Shown: piece after piece, positions 25,744 to 35,567 of the stretch
Layout: each line of letters starts with the position of its first letter
Position numbering within the stretch: the stretch's first letter is position 1
DNA from: JABWBD01 sp040768665
GTDB taxonomy: Bacteria > Planctomycetota > Planctomycetia > Pirellulales > Thermoguttaceae
Reading direction: 5' to 3'
NCBI GenBank assembly: GCA_040768665.1
Contig: JAXGMN010000010.1
Span: 186,001-250,000 of the forward strand
DNA: 64,000 nucleotides
Made by a program: the position numbers and the translations under genes
Notes under the pieces: generated by a model
The model's database searches: none
Told to the model about the DNA's origin: nothing
What the model saw: only the letters and a program-made list of their open reading frames with translations

Positions 25744-26607
25744 ATGTCGATCCAGTTCTTGTGTCCCTCCGGCCACCTGCTATGCGCTGCTGAAGAGCAG
25801 GCGGACGCGCAGGCGACCTGCCCGATCTGCGGGCATAAGACGATTGTCCCGCACAAGAGTGATCGGCTGGCCGTGAAAGGCTCGCGGGGTGTGAGGCCGG
25901 TTGAGGCGTTGTTTGCGCCGGTCTTGCCGACGGCATCCGGCTCGCCGCCGCCACGGACGCTTGAGCCTCCGCCACTTCCGTCCACCGGTCGAGGCCGAGA
26001 GCCGGCCGGTACGAGTGCAAGCCGCGATCCGCCATCGGCCCTTCTTGAGCCACCTCGGTTCACGGGAGACGGCAAATTCCCAACTGCCGCACCATCCGCA
26101 GACGCTACGGCGCCGTCGCCGTTAGAAACCCTCGTTACAAGCGGGTTTCGTCCCGACAAACGCAAGGCTCACGCAACAAGGTGGCTGGCTGCCATGCTGG
26201 GGCTTGTGGTCCTGTTCAGCGCGGCGCCGGGGCTGTCCTACTTGAATCTCCAATTGGCCCCGGGTTGGGCTCGCCTGGTGCTCTTGCTCGCGTTGCTGCA
26301 AGGGGCCTATGTCGCCTGGCTGGCGATCACGCCCGACTGGTTGACGGTCCGTGCGGTGATGATCGTCTTTGCCGCGGTCGCGGCCTTCTACGGCATGGCG
26401 ACCGCGTATGCAATCGCCATGCCGCTGGACAGCCCGATGCCGCTGGGCATGGGCGGGATCCGCGGGACCATGCCGCGATGGTGCGGAGCCGTGTTGCTGT
26501 TGACCTTTCTGGCGACCTATGGCTGCGGCCGCTTCGGCGCGAAGTGGCAGCGGCAGTGGCGCCGGGAGTCGACTACTCGTTGCGGAGTTGACTCGCCTTG
26601 GGAGTGA
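25744..26607 (+). CDS. Zinc-ribbon, Pro-rich, multi-pass membrane protein
   Basis: A 287-residue protein of unknown function. The N-terminal 40 residues carry a split ribbon (FLCPSGHLL and ATCPICGHK). A Pro/Ser/Ala-rich linker (about 50-135) follows, then four hydrophobic segments between about 148 and 270 (for example AMLGLVVLFSAAPGLSYL, ARLVLLLALLQGAYVAWLAI). The layout, a cytoplasmic ribbon tethered to a membrane bundle, is common in planctomycetes. It starts 7 bp after the second GTPase gene, which suggests a shared job. Its 3' end overlaps the convergent ThuA gene by 35 bp. Confidence 0.7.
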   Translation: MSIQFLCPSGHLLCAAEEQADAQATCPICGHKTIVPHKSDRLAVKGSRGVRPVEALFAPVLPTASGSPPPRTLEPPPLPSTGRGREPAGTSASRDPPSALLEPPRFTGDGKFPTAAPSADATAPSPLETLVTSGFRPDKRKAHATRWLAAMLGLVVLFSAAPGLSYLNLQLAPGWARLVLLLALLQGAYVAWLAITPDWLTVRAVMIVFAAVAAFYGMATAYAIAMPLDSPMPLGMGGIRGTMPRWCGAVLLLTFLATYGCGRFGAKWQRQWRRESTTRCGVDSPWE

Positions 26608-27463
26608 CCTTGTCGATATTCGGCGTGACATCGGCATCGACATTGCCCATTACCCATGAGAAGCCGCCGGCAACGATCTGCTCGAAAATCGGATTGGTCC
26701 AAACGTCCTCGCGGTGGCCCATCGAGGTATAAAAGACGCGTCCCTTTCCGTGCATTCTCGCCCAGGTGGCTGGAAACGGCGGCCGATCGTAGAGTTGTTT
26801 GTCGCGAGGATTCTCCGTCTTCATCTTCGTCGTGTCCTGCACGAGGATGACATGCAGGTCTTTCGCAAACTTGTCGAATGTATACCACTCTTCCAGAAGC
26901 TCGAACGATTCGCCGAGATCCTCGGTGCCGGGGAAATCGGGCGAGGTGACCAACATGGGCACCTTCTGCTGAGTGCCGTGGCCGATGAATTCGCCGCCGA
27001 TCATGGCAATATAGGGATCCTTCTTGTCGCGCGGCGTTCGAAAGCTGTCGGTCGCCGAATGGAAACCGACGAAGCCGATCTCCCCGGCGGCGATCTTGTC
27101 CAACAGTTTCTGCTTGCCGTCGGGCGACATCGGCGTGGTCCCTTGCTTGTTCGGCCTGGTCAGGTCGCCGGAGGTGTAAAAGGCGATCGCGCCGTATTCC
27201 TCATAGGTCTCGTCCTTGTCGAAGACCGATCCGTCCTTGGTGCAAACGACCTCGACATCGTACTTCTCGCCCTTTTCGATCATCTGCTTTTCCGAGAAGC
27301 TCAACTGGTCGCCCTCGCGGTGGACCGGCGAGTGCTCGAAGCCGGCGCTGCGGGTGAAGTAAAGGATCTTCGGCTTCTTCTCCTGGGCGGCAACCCACCG
27401 TAAGGGAAATGCGGAAAGGCCCAGCGCGGCACCGGTCGCCAACAACATCTCACGACGCTTCAT
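26573..27463 (-). CDS. Secreted ThuA-like domain protein
   Basis: A 296-residue exported protein with a ThuA (trehalose utilisation, class I glutamine amidotransferase-like) fold. The N-terminus MKRREMLLATGAALGLSAF is a Tat-like or Sec signal. The fold is recognised by KILYFTRSAGFEHSPVH, AIAFYTSGDLT, GEIGFVGFHSATDSF and YIAMIGGEFIGHGTQQ. These proteins are abundant in planctomycetes beside sugar catabolic genes; a hydrolytic or binding role is assumed but unproven. The gene ends inside the convergent zinc-ribbon gene (35 bp overlap). Upstream about 120 bp is the next gene on the same strand. Confidence 0.88.
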   Translation of the reverse strand: MKRREMLLATGAALGLSAFPLRWVAAQEKKPKILYFTRSAGFEHSPVHREGDQLSFSEKQMIEKGEKYDVEVVCTKDGSVFDKDETYEEYGAIAFYTSGDLTRPNKQGTTPMSPDGKQKLLDKIAAGEIGFVGFHSATDSFRTPRDKKDPYIAMIGGEFIGHGTQQKVPMLVTSPDFPGTEDLGESFELLEEWYTFDKFAKDLHVILVQDTTKMKTENPRDKQLYDRPPFPATWARMHGKGRVFYTSMGHREDVWTNPIFEQIVAGGFSWVMGNVDADVTPNIDKVTPKASQLRNE

Positions 27464-27583
27464 CTCAGGATCCTCCGGAAGGCGGGGTGATTAGGGAAAA
27501 CAGGGGTTTGCTCCAGCGTAATGCATGGAGGCCCGGGAGCCAAGAATTTGGCAGATCCGGCATGAGGCCAGCTTTCCGGGCAA

Positions 27584-28255
27584 TCAAGGGCCTGCGGCCG
27601 GCACCGGTATTCCGTCCAGCAGACTCTCTCTTCGGTCCTGCACACGCCGCCGAGCCTCCGGGAGGACAGCACGGAAGTCATCGGGCAGTTGTCCGAAACC
27701 GATCCGCCGCATCACCTGGTTCAGCCTGAGCATTAGCCGAGGCTCGTCGAAGTAGTCCCACAGGATCCGCTCTTCGCGGAATCGGTCGATCATCCAGGCC
27801 AGCCGCTGAGTCGGCCGTGGCGCCATGCGGTTGACGGCCTCCTCCACTCGCGCCGAATCGACTGAGGCTAGCGCTCGGTAGTAATCCTCGAGGAGGTAAG
27901 GGTTTTCGGCAACGAGGCTGGCGTCCAACAGGACCTCGACCAGCAAATGTCCGAGGAAACCAGGCCGAAAGTCCTGCTCCCCGGCCAGCACGTCGCGCAC
28001 CAGAACCGTCAGCTCCAGTGAAAGCTCCGCGAAGGCTCGCGTTTGGTGGAACCGCGCGTCGTCGCGGAAATGTTGCAGCATACCGCCCGCGACTGCCGCG
28101 ACGATCGGGTCGGGATCCTCCTCCGCTGCCGCCGCGTGCTTCGAGCGGACCCGCACCTTCCGGTCGACGACCGTCAGCCAATCGGGCACTCCGGTTCCGG
28201 CCACGTAGTACGGATTGTCATCAAGGAACCAGACGGCGTGGGCGAAGTAGTTCAT
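27584..28255 (-). CDS. ACP phosphodiesterase-like hypothetical protein
   Basis: A 223-residue, mostly helical cytoplasmic protein. Its start (MNYFAHAVWFLDDNPYYVAGTGVPDW) and the internal HHF-type segment (GGMLQHFRDDARFHQTRAF, then GFLGHLLVEVLLD) recall the acyl-carrier-protein phosphodiesterase (AcpH, DUF479) layout, an HD-like fold, but the match is partial and I would not claim the activity. Its ATG overlaps the TGA of the upstream Uma2 gene by one base (TGATG in reverse), implying translational coupling to a gene that is now frameshifted. Confidence 0.6.
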   Translation of the reverse strand: MNYFAHAVWFLDDNPYYVAGTGVPDWLTVVDRKVRVRSKHAAAAEEDPDPIVAAVAGGMLQHFRDDARFHQTRAFAELSLELTVLVRDVLAGEQDFRPGFLGHLLVEVLLDASLVAENPYLLEDYYRALASVDSARVEEAVNRMAPRPTQRLAWMIDRFREERILWDYFDEPRLMLRLNQVMRRIGFGQLPDDFRAVLPEARRRVQDRRESLLDGIPVPAAGP

Positions 28256-28798
28256 CAGTCAAACAGTTCGCTCACCCGGCACGAAAACCCCGGCACCACG
28301 TCTTCGCCGCCGAGTTCGTCGGCTTTGCCGAGGATTCGCACCTCCTGCCGGGACCGGTACACCGTCGCAATCCGCTCTTCCGGATCGACGACCCAGATCA
28401 ATCGCACTCCATGGTCCAGGAAGTGGAGCACCTTTTCGAGGACTTCCCGATGGGTGTCTTTCGGCGAGACGACTTCCACGGCCAGGTCGGGAGGCACGGT
28501 AGTGAACTTGTTCGGCAGTTCGGGCAAACGCTCGCGAGACCAGAATGCAACGTCGGGACCGCGGACGGTGTCGCTCGGTAATGACCCCGGGATCATTGAC
28601 GGCAACCCGGCCGAGCTTTCGAGGTTTCGTGAAGACGTGGAGAAGGGCCCCGACGGCTGCGCATACCTGCCCGTGCCGCGGGCTTGCCGGTGACATCATG
28701 ACCAGTTCCCCCCGGATCAGCTCGTACTGAGCGCCATCGGCTGCCGGGAGCATTTCCGCAAACTGCTCGGCAGTGACGGGTGTTTGGGTCGTCGCCAC
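28255..28798 (-). pseudogene. Uma2 family gene with frameshift
   Basis: The N-terminal half reads from a GTG at 28798 (VATTQTPVTAEQFAEMLPA, YELIRGELVMMSPASPRH, GRVAVNDPGVITE) and then leaves frame. The C-terminal half continues in another frame from about 28595 (DTVRGPDVAFWS, PPDLAVEVVSPKDTH, LIWVVDPEERIATVY, ending CRVSELFD). Removing one base in GAGCGACACC joins the two into a full-length Uma2 protein of about 180 residues. So it is either a recent frameshift mutation or a sequence error. An AAGGGG site precedes the GTG. The stop is coupled to the following gene. Confidence 0.8.
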
Positions 28799-28839
28799 AG
28801 GATTGCCCCTTCTTTCGAGGCGAGGCCGTTGGGGTTTGT

Positions 28840-28966
28840 ACCCACCCCCGCGTCGTTCAGCCGCAGTGCCCAACGGGCCGCGCGCCGGTGGCCGATAGCC
28901 GCGCCGCGCTCCGCCCCACGCGCGGCCCGTTGGGCACTGCGGTTAAACGACCTTTACAGGGGTGGG
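28840..28966. repeat. Dispersed palindromic repeat, family B copy 2
   Basis: Arms CCGCAGTGCCCAACGGGCCGCGCG and its complement, extended outward by CGTTTAA-type and CCCACCCC sequences (right side ends TTTACAGGGGTGGG). It fills the gap between the Uma2 pseudogene and the oxidoreductase gene. Confidence 0.85.
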
Positions 28967-29026
28967 ATCCGTACCGCTCGCGGCCCGGCAAGGGACCGCG
29001 AGCGATCTTCCCTCATTTTCCGCGGC

Positions 29027-30193
29027 CTAGGCGGGGATGTCTACCCATTTTTCGTCCCGGGCACTCTGGAGCACGGCCTCGCAGACCTTTTGGGTCCGCA
29101 GGGCATTGCGCATATCGGGCTGGAACTTTGGTCCACCTTCCAGGCCGGCCAGGAAATCGGCGAAGCTGTTGATGAAGGTGTGCTCGTAGCCGATCGTCGT
29201 GCCGGGCACCCACCAGTTTTTCATGTAAGGGTGCTCGAAATTCGTCACGTGGATCCGCTGCCAACCGGTCAGGTGGTCCTCGATCTTCTTGCCGGTTTCG
29301 GGGTCGGCATAGCGGAAGAATTCGAGAATGTGCGGATCTTCCAGATCGAAGAAGATCGCGCCGCGTTCGCCGTTGATCTCCATCGTGCTGTAGTTTTTCC
29401 GGCCACGGGCGTAACGGGTGCTCTCAAACGTGCCGATCGAGCCGTTTTCGAAGATGGCCAGGAACATGCAGGCGTCGTCGATAGTCACCTTTTCGACCTT
29501 GCCCGTGTCGGCGTGCTTGCGCTCTTTGATGAATATTTCCGCGTGGGCGACGACCCTCTTGATCGGCCCATTGAGCCACTCCGCGGAGTCAATGGAATGG
29601 GCCAGGAGGTCGCCGGTCACACCGCTGCCGGCCACGCGGCTGTCCAACCGCCACAGCGCCATACCGCCCTGGGGCACGTCGGCGCCGATGGTGTAGTCCT
29701 GGTTGTAGGTGGCGCGGTAGTGGAACGGCCTGCCCACGCGTCCCTCGTCGATGATCTGCTTGAACAGGGCGATCGCGGGCACGCGGCGATAGTTGAACGA
29801 CACCATGTTGGCGACGCCTGCCTTCTCCACCGCGGCGGCCATCTCCTCCGCCTCTTTGACATTCATCGCCAACGGCTTCTCGCAGACGATGATCTTGCCG
29901 GCCTCGGCGGCAGCGATCACGCAGTCGTGGTGCATGATGTTGGGCACGCAAACGTCGATCAGATCGATGTCGTCGCGCGCGATCACTTTGCGCCAGTCGG
30001 TCTCGATCGACTCGTAGCCCCACGAGTCGGCGAACTTCTGCAGTTTCTCACGATCCTCCTCGCGGCCGTAGGCCGCCTTGAGCACGGGTTTGTGCTCGCG
30101 GGGGAAGAAGTGATTCACCTGCGACCAGGCGTTCGAGTGCGCGCGGCCCATGAAGCCGCAGCCGAGCATGCCGATACGGAGTTCTTTGGACAT
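29027..30193 (-). CDS. Gfo/Idh/MocA family oxidoreductase
   Basis: A 388-residue NAD(P)-dependent oxidoreductase, probably acting on a sugar or inositol. The dinucleotide site is GCGFMGRAHSNAW (11-23). The family EKP motif is VCEKPLAMN (Glu105-Lys106-Pro107). The C-terminal beta-sheet domain is complete, ending EKWVDIPA. No signal peptide is present, so it is cytoplasmic. Downstream order on this strand is the last gene; upstream come a four-helix-bundle gene, a sugar isomerase and a cupin, suggesting a former carbohydrate operon. Substrate not predictable. Confidence 0.92.
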   Translation of the reverse strand: MSKELRIGMLGCGFMGRAHSNAWSQVNHFFPREHKPVLKAAYGREEDREKLQKFADSWGYESIETDWRKVIARDDIDLIDVCVPNIMHHDCVIAAAEAGKIIVCEKPLAMNVKEAEEMAAAVEKAGVANMVSFNYRRVPAIALFKQIIDEGRVGRPFHYRATYNQDYTIGADVPQGGMALWRLDSRVAGSGVTGDLLAHSIDSAEWLNGPIKRVVAHAEIFIKERKHADTGKVEKVTIDDACMFLAIFENGSIGTFESTRYARGRKNYSTMEINGERGAIFFDLEDPHILEFFRYADPETGKKIEDHLTGWQRIHVTNFEHPYMKNWWVPGTTIGYEHTFINSFADFLAGLEGGPKFQPDMRNALRTQKVCEAVLQSARDEKWVDIPA

Positions 30194-30258
30194 TGGAGGT
30201 CTCCTTGAACGAGCTTGAAACTTGTTTGAGTTAGTATCGTGGGGAATGGCGAATGCCT

Positions 30259-30284
30259 AATGACGAATGACGAAAGAATGACGA
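30259..30284. repeat. Heptamer copies, left of four-helix gene
   Basis: AATGACG appears three times (two adjacent, one after a 4-base gap). They are the reverse complement of the (NGTCATT) units at 30668-30723, so the four-helix-bundle gene is bracketed by inverted heptamer arrays. Confidence 0.7.
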
Positions 30285-30295
30285 AGCACGAAATC

Positions 30296-30673
30296 CTAAT
30301 CCTTTTTCTTCCCTCGGTGTATCTTGGCAAAAATCAGATGCAACTCCTTGGCCTCGCGCCACAAGGCCCTCGCCTCTTCCTTCCATTCCGTTCCGGCCGA
30401 TGCGAGGACGCGAAGCCAGTACTTGGTTTCGCGTGCTTCACGCTTGCAGAGACTGATGCGGTACAGGAACTCCTTTCTTGAGCCAGCGTCGTCCGCCTCG
30501 CAGTAGTTGGCTCCAATGCTTGTCGACGACCGGACTAGCTGCCGGATGATCGATTCCGTTACTGGCGTGACGGGAATCCGTTTTGCAAATCCAACGGCCG
30601 CCTCTCCGAACTTCGCTGTCCGCTCCTCGAGGTCAAACGGCCTGTTCGGCGTCCCCTTGCCATCGTTCGTCAT
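30296..30673 (-). CDS. Four-helix-bundle protein (23S rRNA IVS type)
   Basis: A 125-residue helical protein of the family first noted inside 23S rRNA intervening sequences. Typical stretches are DLEERTAKFGEAAVGFAKRI, IIRQLVRSSTSIGANYCEAD, FLYRISLCKREARETKYWL, and the basic end AKIHRGKKKD. Biochemical role unknown; these genes appear singly and sporadically and behave like small mobile or horizontally moving genes. The ATG at 30673 lies inside a heptamer repeat array, and an in-frame TGA two codons upstream fixes the start. It splits the oxidoreductase and isomerase genes. Confidence 0.9.
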   Translation of the reverse strand: MTNDGKGTPNRPFDLEERTAKFGEAAVGFAKRIPVTPVTESIIRQLVRSSTSIGANYCEADDAGSRKEFLYRISLCKREARETKYWLRVLASAGTEWKEEARALWREAKELHLIFAKIHRGKKKD

Positions 30674-30718
30674 TTGTCATTCGTCATTCGTCATTCGTCA
30701 TTGGTCATTTGTCATTGG

Positions 30719-30723
<5 letters not shown>
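30668..30723. repeat. Heptamer tandem array (NGTCATT)x8
   Basis: Eight 7-bp units: four CGTCATT, two TGTCATT and two GGTCATT. The array holds the stop codon of the isomerase gene (30719-30721) and the start codon of the four-helix gene (30671-30673). Read on the minus strand each unit contains ATG and TGA. Confidence 0.95.
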
Positions 30724-31783
<1,060 letters not shown>

Positions 31784-31842
31784 CGGTAATCCTCGCTCTG
31801 GGTGTGGTCAGTGATTCCAGGGACTTGCTGAAGGCTTCCGCT

Positions 31843-31956
31843 CTATGACTTGTGCTGCCGCTGCGCCTGCTTTGCCCACTCGACAAAGCCGCGAACGACG
31901 GAGTGTTCGTCCATCTTGCGGCGCTGGTTCAGAAACCGCGTGATATGCTCGGACAC
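31843..31956 (-). CDS. Possible 37-residue ORF or gene remnant
   Basis: A short frame from a GTG at 31956 to a TAG at 31843 reads SEHITRFLNQRRKMDEHS, then VVRGFVEWAKQAQRQHKS. The composition is that of a helical, basic peptide and not of random GC-rich DNA. A TAA lies directly upstream and there is no clear ribosome-binding site, so it may be the 3' remnant of a longer gene cut off by the repeat at 31992. It lies between the cupin and isomerase genes on their strand. Confidence 0.25.
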   Translation of the reverse strand: MSEHITRFLNQRRKMDEHSVVRGFVEWAKQAQRQHKS

Positions 31957-31991
31957 GCTTTAGTGCATTTTACACTCGCCCTCACCCCCGG

Positions 31992-32018
31992 CCCCTCTCC
32001 CGGTGGGCGGGAGAGGGG
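31992..32018. repeat. CCCCTCTCCC/GGGAGAGGGG hairpin
   Basis: Ten-bp arms around a 7-base spacer, preceded by CTCACCCCCGGC. This sequence type is widespread as an intergenic element in unrelated bacteria. It lies 40 bp after the end of the cupin gene (minus strand). Confidence 0.7.
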
Positions 32019-32057
32019 AGACTCAAAGCAACCGTTCTGGTGAACGGGCCGCCGGCG

Positions 32058-33326
32058 CTAGGGCTTCCAGCGGCCGCCGTTCTTCTTGTGATCTCCGATC
32101 TGCGGCGTTTTCGGGTGGACATTGGGGCCGAAGTACCGCAGACCGACCAGCGGTTCGCCGCCGGTGTTCTCGATTTCGATCCCCTGCCTGGCTGCTTCGG
32201 CCGTGATGAAGACCTCGTCCCACGGCTCTTCGCCGAAGTGGATCATCACGGGCGTCTGCAACGGCAGCTTGCCCATGCGGCCCGAGCCCTGCACGGTGAT
32301 CCAGCCGCTGGCGCCGGGGTCGCGAAGCGTCATCTTCGCGCCCGGCATGATCGTCAGTTCCTTGGCCGAGACAAGCTGCTCGCCGTCGAAACCGCCGTAG
32401 TCGATCCAGCGGTCGGTGTAGCCCTCGCCGGAGGTCGATTCATCGATGATCGGCTCGACGTAGTTGCGCTCCTTGAACCGTGTGTCGACGTTCTTCTCCC
32501 AATCGAGTTGCTCAATGATGAAGTCGAGATCCTGGTGCTTGTCCTTGGGAACGTCCTTGACCAGCAGGTCCCAAGGAACCTCGCGTCCCTCGACCAGCGA
32601 CTGGAACATGCCGAACACGTCGCTGCCCCACTGCGGCTCGTAGGTGCACATCGATCCCGGCGCGTGCAGAACCCCGGCGGGGATCATCCAGCCGGTACCG
32701 GGCTTCAGGCGGTAGGCTTTCGACAGGTCGAGAATGCCGTTGTCTCCCTTGTTCCAGTCTTCGAGGCAGCGGTGGACGTCCTCTTTCGTCGTGCCCGGCT
32801 CCAGGCCCATGAACGTGTAGTCGAAATGGTTATCCGCCGCGTTCAGTTGCGGCGGGAAATAGTAGCACTCCGGCTTGCCTTGCTGGTTGGTCAAGGCGGC
32901 GTGCTCGTGGCGCTGGTGCATGTGGTGGGGGATCGGCCCCATGTTGTCGAAGAACTTCGAATAGACGGGCCATCGCTGGTATTTCTCCCAGATGGCCTCG
33001 CCGACGATCCGCCCTTTGCCTTCTTCGACTGCATCGCGGAGGAGGAACCGCTGGCCATCGAATACGCACCAACTGAGGCCCTCGTCCCAGGATCGTCCCT
33101 CGTTGGCTGCTTCGGTGGTGCTGGCGAACCATCGCTCGTCGATGCCGCCGCGATTAGTGCCCAGGGCATACCAGTCGGTCGGCGCGAGCTTGATCCGTTT
33201 GCCGGGGTGCAGGAAGCTGCGCGGCACCCACGCCGGAGCCAATCGCAACAGGCCGTCGGTAGCGTCCATCGCGCGATCGAGGGTCGCGCCAACATTGTCC
33301 GTTTTCACTGCCGATGATGCACACAT
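32058..33326 (-). CDS. Cupin / mannose-6-phosphate isomerase-like protein
   Basis: A 422-residue protein with two cupin-like halves. A metal-binding cluster is likely in MGPIPHHMHQRHEHA, with a later GWMIPAGVLHAPGSM segment giving the last His, as in type I phosphomannose isomerases. The C-terminal half has the beta-barrel pattern TIMPGAKMTLRDPGASGW and the closing GEPLVGLRYFGPN. The isomerase role is a guess from fold and operon (sugar isomerase and oxidoreductase downstream). AGGAG lies ten bases before the ATG at 33326; the open frame continues upstream to 33521 but that part does not look coding. Confidence 0.75.
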   Translation of the reverse strand: MCASSAVKTDNVGATLDRAMDATDGLLRLAPAWVPRSFLHPGKRIKLAPTDWYALGTNRGGIDERWFASTTEAANEGRSWDEGLSWCVFDGQRFLLRDAVEEGKGRIVGEAIWEKYQRWPVYSKFFDNMGPIPHHMHQRHEHAALTNQQGKPECYYFPPQLNAADNHFDYTFMGLEPGTTKEDVHRCLEDWNKGDNGILDLSKAYRLKPGTGWMIPAGVLHAPGSMCTYEPQWGSDVFGMFQSLVEGREVPWDLLVKDVPKDKHQDLDFIIEQLDWEKNVDTRFKERNYVEPIIDESTSGEGYTDRWIDYGGFDGEQLVSAKELTIMPGAKMTLRDPGASGWITVQGSGRMGKLPLQTPVMIHFGEEPWDEVFITAEAARQGIEIENTGGEPLVGLRYFGPNVHPKTPQIGDHKKNGGRWKP

Positions 33327-33571
33327 GGTGGAACCACTCCTAGGTATCGAAACAGATCGCCGCCACCCCGGCGAGGGCGGAGCGCGGCACGTCGCGAAGC
33401 CTTGTTTTATTCGCTCGGCGAGCCCATGGCAAGTAGACCGACAGAGACCAGACTCACTGCCTCTACGGAGGGATCTCCGGGGAGAAAGCCGTCTGGACGG
33501 GGTTCCGGCGAGTCGGTACATTCCCCCGCTCAGTTCCTCGATTTCAGCTTACAAATGGTCTGGAAGGGCTC

Positions 33572-35326
33572 ATGGACAACACCCCAGCCTCCGCGGACCA
33601 ACCATCATTGCCAGCGCGGATTGATGTCCTGGCGCTGACCCTCTCGATCGCAGTCTTTGGCTGGTGTGCCTGGACCACGCGGTACTCGCTTGGGCCCGAT
33701 GCGATGTCGTATTTAGAAATCGGGGAAGCGTATCTGCGCGGGGCATGGTCGGAGGCGGTAAATCCCCTGTGGAGCCCCCTGTATTCGTGGGTGCTCGCAG
33801 CCCTCCTGGCGATCATCCAACCGACCGACTACTGGGAATTCCCCGTCGTAGCGCTCGCGCACGTGTTGATCGGAATTGCCGCATTCTTCTCGATGCGCTA
33901 CCTGGTGAACGAGCTCATTGAATTCCGCGAGCTGCACCGTAAGGCCGGGCGGGGGATCGCGCTGTCCGACGCCCAATTGAGGATTCTTGCCTACGCGATC
34001 TTCCTTTTTATCTCCTACACCGTCCTGCGGCGCTATGCGCAGGATCTGTTGATGTCCTGCTTCTTGTATCTTGCGATCGGTATTTTGTTGCGAATACTGC
34101 GGGGCGAGGACCGGCTGGTCTTGCACGTTGCGATGGGAGTTACATGTGGGGTGGGATACCTTTCGAAGAGCGTCTTCTGGCCTTTGACGCTCGTGCTGCT
34201 GGTCTGCGTGCTGCTCAGTCGAAAGCCCCTGGGAAGCGCATGGCGCGGCGTGGTCGCTTGCGGGACGGCTTTTGCCGTCGTCGCCTTGCCTTTTGCGGCA
34301 TCGATTTCCTGCGCGACCGGGCATTGGACCTTGGGAGAAGCGGGCAGGATGAATTTCCACCGGTTCGTGGGCGACACCACTTACAAGCACAACCGGCTGG
34401 ACAGGTTAAAGGGCCGCCCCAGCGCTTCTTCGCAGCACTATTTGGCGATGGGCAGGAAGATCTACGACGAGCCGGGCGTCTGGGAATTCGGCACGAGCTA
34501 CGGCGTAACCTATCCGTTGCACTACGAACCGGCCCGCTGGAATTACCATGTCGAGCCGCATCTGGCGCTGAGCGCCGTCTTTCGCTCGTGTTGCGACAAC
34601 CTGGTCCGCATCGTGGAACTTCTCGTGTGGTGTGCCACGCTGACCTTGCCCGCGTGCATCTTGCTCTTGAAAACGCGTTGGAACTTGAAGCCGCGTTGGG
34701 AGATCGCGGGCGTTCTGCTGGCAGCGATTCCGCTTTTGGCGGGAATTGCCATGTATGTGCCGATCCTCGTGGAGCTGCGATATGTCGCCCATTTCTTCGC
34801 GGCGCTGTTGGTGCTGGCTTTTGCGATGGTGGAGCTCGACGACAGTCGTGCGAATGGCAGGCTCTTGACGGCAATCCTGCGGGGTTCGTTGGCTGCTTCT
34901 GTTGTCGCGGCAACGGTTTTCGCGGCTGTTCAGTGGAAACGGTCCGAGCCGCACGTATCGTGGCACGTCGCCTCGCAGCTCAGAAGCGTTGGCGGGCTGG
35001 TTGCCGGTCAGCGGGTGTGCGTTCTCGGTCGCGGTACCCGTGAGCAGAACTGGGCGAGGCTCGCGCGAGTGCAGATCGCCGGTGAGATCCTCGAGCCGGA
35101 GGCCTTTTTGACCGCCCCCGAAGAAACGAGGCGCGATATTTGTCGGCTTCTTCGGGAACACGGTATGGTTGCGATTGTCGACCCTGCCAGCGGAGCCCCC
35201 ATGGATGGATGGCGCTGCCTTACGGCGGCCCCGATGCGCTTGCTCCGCCTGGACCGTGCCGAGTTTCTGGCTTCGAGGGCACCCGCGTCCGGCGCGGCGG
35301 CCGGAGGGGAACCGCTACGGCGCTGA
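33572..35326 (+). CDS. GT-C type polytopic membrane glycosyltransferase
   Basis: A 584-residue integral membrane protein with about 10-12 helices. The first loop contains GPDAMSYLEIGEAYLRG, where the Asp and the following Tyr/Glu pattern match the catalytic loop of GT-C enzymes (GT39/GT83-like), which use polyprenyl-phosphate sugars. A large C-terminal non-membrane part (from about 470: HVSWHVASQLRSVGGLV, RVCVLGRGT) is probably periplasmic. A UbiA-type prenyltransferase and a methyltransferase gene follow on the same strand, suggesting cell-envelope glycan or lipid-linked sugar work. The acceptor is unknown. Confidence 0.72.
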   Translation: MDNTPASADQPSLPARIDVLALTLSIAVFGWCAWTTRYSLGPDAMSYLEIGEAYLRGAWSEAVNPLWSPLYSWVLAALLAIIQPTDYWEFPVVALAHVLIGIAAFFSMRYLVNELIEFRELHRKAGRGIALSDAQLRILAYAIFLFISYTVLRRYAQDLLMSCFLYLAIGILLRILRGEDRLVLHVAMGVTCGVGYLSKSVFWPLTLVLLVCVLLSRKPLGSAWRGVVACGTAFAVVALPFAASISCATGHWTLGEAGRMNFHRFVGDTTYKHNRLDRLKGRPSASSQHYLAMGRKIYDEPGVWEFGTSYGVTYPLHYEPARWNYHVEPHLALSAVFRSCCDNLVRIVELLVWCATLTLPACILLLKTRWNLKPRWEIAGVLLAAIPLLAGIAMYVPILVELRYVAHFFAALLVLAFAMVELDDSRANGRLLTAILRGSLAASVVAATVFAAVQWKRSEPHVSWHVASQLRSVGGLVAGQRVCVLGRGTREQNWARLARVQIAGEILEPEAFLTAPEETRRDICRLLREHGMVAIVDPASGAPMDGWRCLTAAPMRLLRLDRAEFLASRAPASGAAAGGEPLRR

Positions 35327-35451
35327 GCCGACGACCTGGAAGGAGTGGGAGTCTGGGGCGAGTGCCGAATTGGCGTTGCTTCCGGGCGTGTGGATTTGGT
35401 AATACGCTGCTGATCCGTTTGCGATTGGCGGGCGCGGCGGGCTGAACCATT

Positions 35452-35541
35452 CAGAGCCCGAGAAGAAGGGGGACAGGCACATTTTGCTTCGAAGACTCCG
35501 CAAAATGAGCCAGTCCCCGACGGTTTTGGGACAGGCGCTCA
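35452..35541. repeat. REP/MITE-like palindrome, family A copy 2
   Basis: Shares the GGGGACAGGCACATTTTGC and GCAAAATGAGCCAGTCCCC inner arms with the other copies. The outer arms are degraded (CAGAGCCCGAG on the left; GGTTTTGGGACAGGCGCTC on the right). It lies just upstream of the prenyltransferase gene. Confidence 0.85.
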
Positions 35542-35567
35542 GTGGAAAGAGTGGATAACCACCCCGA

